Part shown: one piece after another, positions 59,775-64,000 of the stretch
How the letters are laid out: every line of letters starts with the position of its first letter
Numbering within the stretch: the stretch's first letter is position 1
DNA from: Salinilacustrithrix flava
GTDB taxonomy: Bacteria > Actinomycetota > Acidimicrobiia > Acidimicrobiales > Salinilacustritrichaceae
Assembly (NCBI GenBank): GCA_024128875.1
Contig: JAMYFF010000008.1
Span: 62,001-126,000, forward strand
Direction of reading: 5' to 3'
Length of the DNA stretch: 64,000 nucleotides
Position numbers and translations under genes: made by a program
The notes under the pieces: generated by a model
What the model was told of the DNA's origin: nothing
Database searches by the model: none
Seen by the model: only the letters and a program-made list of their open reading frames with translations

Positions 59775-60446
59775 ATGGCCGAGTACACCACCCCCGAGTG
59801 GCATCCGGCGTTCGAGGAGTACTGCGAGGCGATCTGGGAGCTCGCCGAGGACGACATCGCCGTCATCCAGGCCCGCATCGCCGAGCGCCTCGACGTCTCC
59901 CGACCGGCGGTCTCGGAGATGATCCGCAAGCTCGCCGACGAGGGCCTGGTGGCCACCGACGGCGGCAAGATCTCCCTCACCGACGCCGGCCAGCGCCTGG
60001 CCGAGCGCGTGGTGCGCCGCCACCGCCTGGCCGAGCGCTTCATCACCGACATCCTCGGGCTCTCCTGGGCGGTCGCCCACCAGGAGGCCGGCCGGTGGGA
60101 GCACGTGATGTCCACCGAGGTCGAGGAGGCCATGGACGCCGTGCTCGGCTCCCCCACCACCTGCCCCCACGGCAACCCGATCCCCGGTTCCCGCTACGCC
60201 GAGCCGGACACGACCCCGCTCGCCAGCGTGGCCGTCGGCTCGACCTTCGTGGTCGACCGCATCCCCGAAGAGCTCGAGTTCACCCCCGGCCTGCTCGACT
60301 TCCTCGAGGATGCGATGGTCACCCCGGGCACCGCCGGCACCGTCACGGCCATGTCCCCCGACGGCACCACCACCGTCGAGATCGACGGCCACACCGTCGG
60401 CATCGGCGCCTTCGCCAGCGAGCGGATCCTCGTCAGCGCCAGCTGA
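59775..60446 (+). CDS. DtxR/MntR-family metal-dependent transcriptional regulator
   Basis: The protein has 223 residues. N-terminal winged helix (about 10-70, YCEAIWELAEDDIAVIQARIAERLDVSRPAVSEMIRKLADEGLV, in part). A metal-binding and dimerisation domain follows (RVVRRHRLAERFITDILGLSW, EAGRWEHVMSTEVEEAMDAVLG, CPHGNPIPG). A C-terminal SH3-like FeoA-type domain closes it. It should repress metal-uptake genes when Fe or Mn is bound. ATG 59775 has AGGA. An iron-type ABC permease gene lies 2.4 kb away, a possible target. Confidence 0.92.
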   Translation: MAEYTTPEWHPAFEEYCEAIWELAEDDIAVIQARIAERLDVSRPAVSEMIRKLADEGLVATDGGKISLTDAGQRLAERVVRRHRLAERFITDILGLSWAVAHQEAGRWEHVMSTEVEEAMDAVLGSPTTCPHGNPIPGSRYAEPDTTPLASVAVGSTFVVDRIPEELEFTPGLLDFLEDAMVTPGTAGTVTAMSPDGTTTVEIDGHTVGIGAFASERILVSAS

Positions 60447-60480
60447 GACCAGCTGGAACGAGCGCGCCGACCGGCGGCGT

Positions 60481-60882
60481 TCACACAAGGCCCAACTGGC
60501 GGTCTCTGCGCTGGGCGTCATCGACCTCCCAGATCTCTGCGAGACGGTCGTCCTTCCAGACGAAGAACATCATCACATCGATGTCGATCGTGCGTTCCGT
60601 GGGCGCGATGCCTCTCCACGGTCCCAGGTGAGTCCCGCGCAGGCGGGCACGCACGGCAATGCGATCGTTGCCCTCGACGAGGTCCTCGATCACGAACTGC
60701 AGGTCCGGGAATCCATCGCGCCACCGTTCGATCACGGACGCCAGCTCGTGGCCGTCAGTGCGCCGACCGTCGCCACCGTGGTGAAAGGTCACATCGCCGA
60801 TGTGCTCCTGGACGAGTTCGGTACGGCCGCGGCTCCACGCCTCGCCGAACATCTGATGAACGAACCGCTCCCGAGCACTCAT
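60481..60882 (-). CDS. SnoaL-like protein
   Basis: The protein has 133 residues of the SnoaL/NTF2-like fold: VHQMFGEAWSRGRTELVQEHIGDVTFHHGGDGRRTDGHELASVIERWRDGFPDLQFVIEDLVEGNDRIAVRARLRGTHLG (in part), then DIDVMMFFVWKDDRLAEIWEVDD. Proteins of this fold include ester cyclases, isomerases and dehydratases; the reaction cannot be named. ATG 60882 is preferred over ATG 60978, whose extension lacks fold similarity. Confidence 0.85.
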   Translation of the reverse strand: MSARERFVHQMFGEAWSRGRTELVQEHIGDVTFHHGGDGRRTDGHELASVIERWRDGFPDLQFVIEDLVEGNDRIAVRARLRGTHLGPWRGIAPTERTIDIDVMMFFVWKDDRLAEIWEVDDAQRRDRQLGLV

Positions 60883-61070
60883 GACCACATCCCGTGTGTC
60901 TTCTCGTACCAGGTGTCCTGACGAACGGTAGGCGGGGATCGGAACAGCGCGCAGACAGCAACGAGCCCCGGGCCGCATCGTGGGCCGGCTCTTCCGGCGG
61001 GATCGGTCCCGGCTTGGTCAGCCGCAAGGTGTCGTACGACAGAGAGGGACGGGCGTTGCTGTCTCGTCGT

Positions 61071-61229
61071 TCACGGGGCAGCGATCACGTCATCGACGGG
61101 TCGTCGCAAGCTGTAGGGCGAGTAGTCGGCGTAGCCGAACCGGATCAGCAGTTGCGCTGCCCCTTCGGTGTCGAGCACCTGCTCGAGCAGGGGACGGAGG
61201 TCACTGACCTCCACGGGCTGGTTGATGAA
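61071..61229 (-). pseudogene. C-terminal remnant of an Acg-type nitroreductase-like protein
   Basis: On the minus strand, FINQPVEVSDLRPLLEQVL and QLLIRFGYADYSPYSLRRPVDDVI (in part) match the end of Acg/FMN nitroreductase-like proteins (INQP-x-EV-x2-LR, Q-LLLR-GYG..TPRRPVDDV). The frame extends to ATG 61295, but those residues have no similarity. The N-terminal and flavin-binding regions are missing. Acg is a dormancy-regulon gene in mycobacteria, so the remnant belongs to the same theme as the first 9 kb. Confidence 0.55.
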
Positions 61230-61253
61230 CCGGCACTCCGGGACGGCCGGCCG

Positions 61254-61299
61254 ACGTGTGGACCGATTCGGACCCCCCGGTTCTGATCCGTCCACACGT
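61254..61299. repeat. Inverted repeat upstream of the nitroreductase remnant
   Basis: ACGTGTGGAC (61254-61263) and GTCCACACGT (61290-61299) form perfect 10-bp arms around a 26-base middle that is itself partly self-complementary. It adjoins the break point of the remnant and the end of the membrane protein gene. Confidence 0.6.
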
Positions 61300-61310
61300 T
61301 GCCATTCGAG

Positions 61311-62816
61311 TCAGCGGTGCCCTGGGGGTGACCCGGCGGTGTCGCCTCGGCTGGAGTCGGCGGACGGCGGGCCAGAACCGGGCCGCGACGCGGACGCCGG
61401 CCTCGTGCCACGCCTCCCGGAACGGCCCCGACGCCATCCCCACGCGGCCAGGGCGAGCAGCACCACGGCCCACACCGAGAGCACGAGATCCGTCGCCCAG
61501 CCACCCTCACGCAGGTCGGGCAGCACGAGGTGAGCGGCCTGCACCCACGGGTTCGTGGTGCGGTCGAAGTCCACGATCAGCCGCAGACCGCCGAACGTGG
61601 CCTCGATCGCGAGCCACGCCCACGTGGTGACCCCGACCGCTCCCGTGCCGACGAGGACAGGCCAGACCCACCGGGCGCCGGCGCGGCGTTCCCGATCGAC
61701 GAAGACCGTCACCGCCAGGACGGCCAGCGGCAGGACGACGACCACCTGGCGGCCCGGCCACCACCAGCCGTGCATGGTCAGCGCCACCCAGGTGGCGGTC
61801 GCCCACCCGGCGGCGAGCGGGACGAGCAGCACCGCAGCGATGCGGTCCCGGCGACGGAGCAGCGCCCCGACAGCCGGCAGAGCCAGCAGGTAGGCGGGCG
61901 CCCACACGAGCAGGCCGAAGTGGCGGTCCACGAGCAGTCCGGCCAGGCGCACGGTCCGCCCGAGGTGGTCGGGGTCGTTGCCCACGACGGTGAGCTCGCC
62001 GTCGACGAAGTGGTCGCCCGCCGCGTAGACGGTCCAGCCCCCGTACACCCGCTGGTGCACCACCAGGTAGGCGACGCCGGCAACGACGAGCGCCACCAGG
62101 GCGGCGACCCGGTGCCGGCGGTCGAAGACCAGGCCGAGCGCAGCGATCGCCGCCGCGACGGCTGCGTACTTCACGCCGAGCCACGGCAGGGCCACGACCG
62201 CACCGACCCACGCAACGGTCGACCCCCACCGACGACGGTGTTCCGCAGCCGCTGCCAGTTCCAGGAGGGCTGCCGCCCCCACGGCCACCGCGAGCGCAGC
62301 GACCAGCTCGGGATACAGCTGATTGCCGTAGGTGCTCAACGGGGCGGCCAGCGCGAAGGCGCCAACGACCACGACGGCGGTGGACCGGCGCACCCCGAGG
62401 CGAGCGACCGCGGTCCGCACCAGGAGTGCGGCCAGGGCACCGGCCACCAGCGCCAGCACCACGCGCGCGCCGGCGAGCTCGGCGTGCTGCCAGTCGCCGG
62501 CGACGACCTGGGCGACCGCCACACCGGGGGCGAGGAGCACGGGCAGGAGTGGGTCGTGGGGGCTGAGCTCGGACCCGTCTGGACGGGGCTCGGTCTGGCG
62601 GGGCAGCTGGGCGTCGTGGAAGTCCCGCCAGCGCTCGACCGCGAGCTCGTCGGCGATGTCGAGGTCGCCGTCCTCGACCAGGCTGATCGCGCTCAGCAGG
62701 TACTGGGGCTCGTCCGCGGTGACCCGGGCGCCGTAGGTGGCCCGCACCCCGGAGCCGAGCAGCGCCCACAGCGCGACCACGGCGAACACGGCCGCCAGCA
62801 GCCGGCGCAGCTCCAC
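61311..62816 (-). CDS. Multi-spanning membrane protein, GT-C glycosyltransferase-like
   Basis: The protein has 501 residues with about ten hydrophobic segments. The first extracytoplasmic loop has VTADEPQYLLSAISLVEDGDLDIADE, where D-E-P fits the catalytic acidic motif of GT-C enzymes such as ArnT/PMT relatives. Later loops include HGWWWPGRQVVVVLPLAV and the C-terminus is a polar tail rich in S, G, R and P. It probably transfers a sugar from a lipid carrier, but substrate and acceptor are unknown. GTG 62816 begins 2 bases after the ABC permease stop, so the two may be co-transcribed. Confidence 0.75.
   Translation of the reverse strand: MELRRLLAAVFAVVALWALLGSGVRATYGARVTADEPQYLLSAISLVEDGDLDIADELAVERWRDFHDAQLPRQTEPRPDGSELSPHDPLLPVLLAPGVAVAQVVAGDWQHAELAGARVVLALVAGALAALLVRTAVARLGVRRSTAVVVVGAFALAAPLSTYGNQLYPELVAALAVAVGAAALLELAAAAEHRRRWGSTVAWVGAVVALPWLGVKYAAVAAAIAALGLVFDRRHRVAALVALVVAGVAYLVVHQRVYGGWTVYAAGDHFVDGELTVVGNDPDHLGRTVRLAGLLVDRHFGLLVWAPAYLLALPAVGALLRRRDRIAAVLLVPLAAGWATATWVALTMHGWWWPGRQVVVVLPLAVLAVTVFVDRERRAGARWVWPVLVGTGAVGVTTWAWLAIEATFGGLRLIVDFDRTTNPWVQAAHLVLPDLREGGWATDLVLSVWAVVLLALAAWGWRRGRSGRRGTRPASASRPGSGPPSADSSRGDTAGSPPGHR
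62238..62262. repeat. Copy C of the dispersed GAATCTGGCAGCGG-type repeat
   Basis: GTGTTCCGCAGCCGCTGCCAG then TTCC matches the reverse complement of 45940-45965 apart from one substitution and one missing base. It lies inside the membrane protein gene and encodes part of its Leu-Ala-rich segment. Confidence 0.6.
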
Positions 62817-62820
62817 GGGA

Positions 62821-64000
62821 TCAGTCGAGCAGCTCGGCGCGTCGCACGACCAGCACCCAGGTGAGCAGGCCGGACACGACCAGCAGGACCAGCGCGGCGA
62901 GACCGGCTTCGGCCAGCGCGTTCTCCTCCGTGGCCGACCAGATCCGGGTGGCGAGGGTCTCGAAGCCGGTGGGCGCGAGCAGCAGCGTCGCCGGCAGCTC
63001 CTTCATGGTCGACAGCAGCACGAGGCCGCCGCCGGCGGCCAGGCCCGGAGCCATCAGGGGCGCGTCGATGCGCAGCAGACGCCTCCACCGCTGGGCGCCG
63101 AGCATGCGGGCGGCGTCGTCGAGCCGACCGGGCACGGACCCGACGGCGACGCTGGCCGCCCGGACCGACTGGGCGCCGAAGTGCACGACGTAGGCCAGCA
63201 CCAGCAGCGGGAAGGTCTGGTAGAAGGCATCGAGCACCGGGGTGTTCAGCGACAGGAACACCATCGACAGCGCGATGACGATGCCGGGCAGCGCGAAGCC
63301 GGCCACGACCATCGTGAGGGCGGGGCCGGCGACCCGGCTGCGGTACCGGGTGGCGAGGAAGGCCAGGGGCAGTACGACGACGACCGCCACGAGCGCGGTC
63401 ACCATCGAGATGCCCGCCGTGTTGAGCACGGGGGTCCAGAGGTCGGCGTCGCCGACCTCGAGCGAGCCCGAGGTGATGCCCCGCCGGGTCCAGTGCACGA
63501 GCGAGGCCACCGGGGCGACGATGGCGTTCAGGAGGAAGAAGACGGCGAGGCCGAACACCGGCCAGCGCCACCGGCCGAGGGACACCGTGAGCGAGTGCTT
63601 CGTGCGCAGCCCCTGCGCCACCGCGGCGTTGCGGCCCACCCGCCGCTCGGCGATGGTCACGATGAGGGCGACGATGGCGAGCACCAGCCCCAGGGCCATC
63701 GCCAGGTCGCGGCGCAGCACCCGGTTGGCGTAGATGACCCGGGTGAGCGCTGGGTAGCCGAGCAGGTCGACCGCGCCGAAGTCCGACACGGCATACAGGA
63801 ACACGAGCAGCGTGCCGGCGGCGATGGCGGTTCGGGCCTGGGGCAGGACCACCTGGAAGAACACGGCGAGCGGCCGCCGACCCAGCATCCGGGCCGACTC
63901 CTCGATGGAGGGGCCGAGGGCGCGCAGGCGGGCCGCCACAGGCAGCTGCACGTAGGGGTACGTGAACAGCGTGAGCACCAGCCAGGAGCCGAACAGGCCG
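62821..64000 (-). CDS. ABC transporter permease, iron(III)/thiamine type, truncated by the window end
   Basis: At least 392 residues; the frame is open past base 64000 (GLFGSWLVLTLFTYPYVQLP), so the N-terminus is missing. It has two permease modules: an N-terminal one with EAA loop SIEESARMLGRRPLAVFFQVVLPQARTAIAAG, and a C-terminal one with RLDDAARMLGAQRWRRLLRIDAPLMAPGLAAG. This double-EAA layout is typical of FbpB/AfuB-type ferric-iron and related permeases. The ATPase and binding protein should lie upstream, beyond the window. The DtxR-family gene at 59775 may control it. Confidence 0.88.
   Translation of the reverse strand, partial: GLFGSWLVLTLFTYPYVQLPVAARLRALGPSIEESARMLGRRPLAVFFQVVLPQARTAIAAGTLLVFLYAVSDFGAVDLLGYPALTRVIYANRVLRRDLAMALGLVLAIVALIVTIAERRVGRNAAVAQGLRTKHSLTVSLGRWRWPVFGLAVFFLLNAIVAPVASLVHWTRRGITSGSLEVGDADLWTPVLNTAGISMVTALVAVVVVLPLAFLATRYRSRVAGPALTMVVAGFALPGIVIALSMVFLSLNTPVLDAFYQTFPLLVLAYVVHFGAQSVRAASVAVGSVPGRLDDAARMLGAQRWRRLLRIDAPLMAPGLAAGGGLVLLSTMKELPATLLLAPTGFETLATRIWSATEENALAEAGLAALVLLVVSGLLTWVLVVRRAELLD

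Noticed and set aside
1..64000. CRISPR array, rRNA operon or prophage
   Set aside because: No regularly spaced repeats, no rRNA sequence and no phage structural genes were recognised.

Overview
The window is GC-rich, densely packed actinobacterial chromosome. A mycothione-reductase-type enzyme, an Rv2466c-like DsbA protein, F420-type oxidoreductases, DUF3097, frequent GTG starts and ANTAR regulators fit an Actinomycetota host. I suspect a member of the Acidimicrobiia, but the sequence alone does not fix the genus. No rRNA genes or CRISPR arrays were seen. One tRNA, tRNA-Arg(CCT), is present.

1-9.1 kb is a stress, dormancy or signalling island: two GAF-ANTAR RNA-binding antiterminators, two dodecins, a calcium-type P-type ATPase, a PfkB sugar kinase, a GAF-SpoIIE phosphatase-PAS protein, a STAS protein and two paralogous 115-residue proteins of unknown function. 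The set resembles mycobacterial dormancy loci. 9.4-14.1 kb holds a secreted protein with three cell-wall-binding repeats, the tRNA beside a hydrolase remnant, a DsbA-like protein, a small secreted protein, mycothione reductase and DUF4395. 14.2-19.2 kb is a minus-strand operon (M20 deacetylase, class III aminotransferase, M24 hydrolase, aldehyde dehydrogenase) with overlapping junctions, read here as ectoine catabolism. 19.3-26.2 kb carries DUF3097, a PAS-GGDEF cyclase, a VOC-HD fusion, an M20 peptidase and HrpB.

26.2-31.3 kb is the most unusual part. An XRE regulator and a phasin-like protein, which look like a convergent pair, are separated by a 4,176-bp element. It has about 40-bp imperfect terminal inverted repeats and a candidate 8-bp target duplication. 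It encodes a DDE transposase-like protein translationally coupled to a DEDDh exonuclease, plus two tiny coupled genes on the other strand and several perfect hairpins. I do not recognise this arrangement from described insertion sequences.

31.3-45.9 kb carries a cyclase-ATPase-TPR protein, a MacB-type ABC exporter, an F420/PPOX protein, an LVIVD-repeat protein, NADH dehydrogenase II behind a Rex-like operator, an esterase, an endonuclease VIII-like glycosylase, a GNAT acetyltransferase, a PF10118 protein and a TetR regulator. A 50-bp hairpin follows two unrelated stop codons at the same distance. 46-64 kb carries Lhr helicase, a second LVIVD protein with an LPATG sorting signal, an SDR, a DrrAB-type ABC exporter, an LLM oxidoreductase, a TPP enzyme, threonine dehydratase, a DtxR-family repressor, a SnoaL-like protein, an Acg-type nitroreductase remnant, a multi-spanning membrane protein and a truncated iron-type ABC permease.
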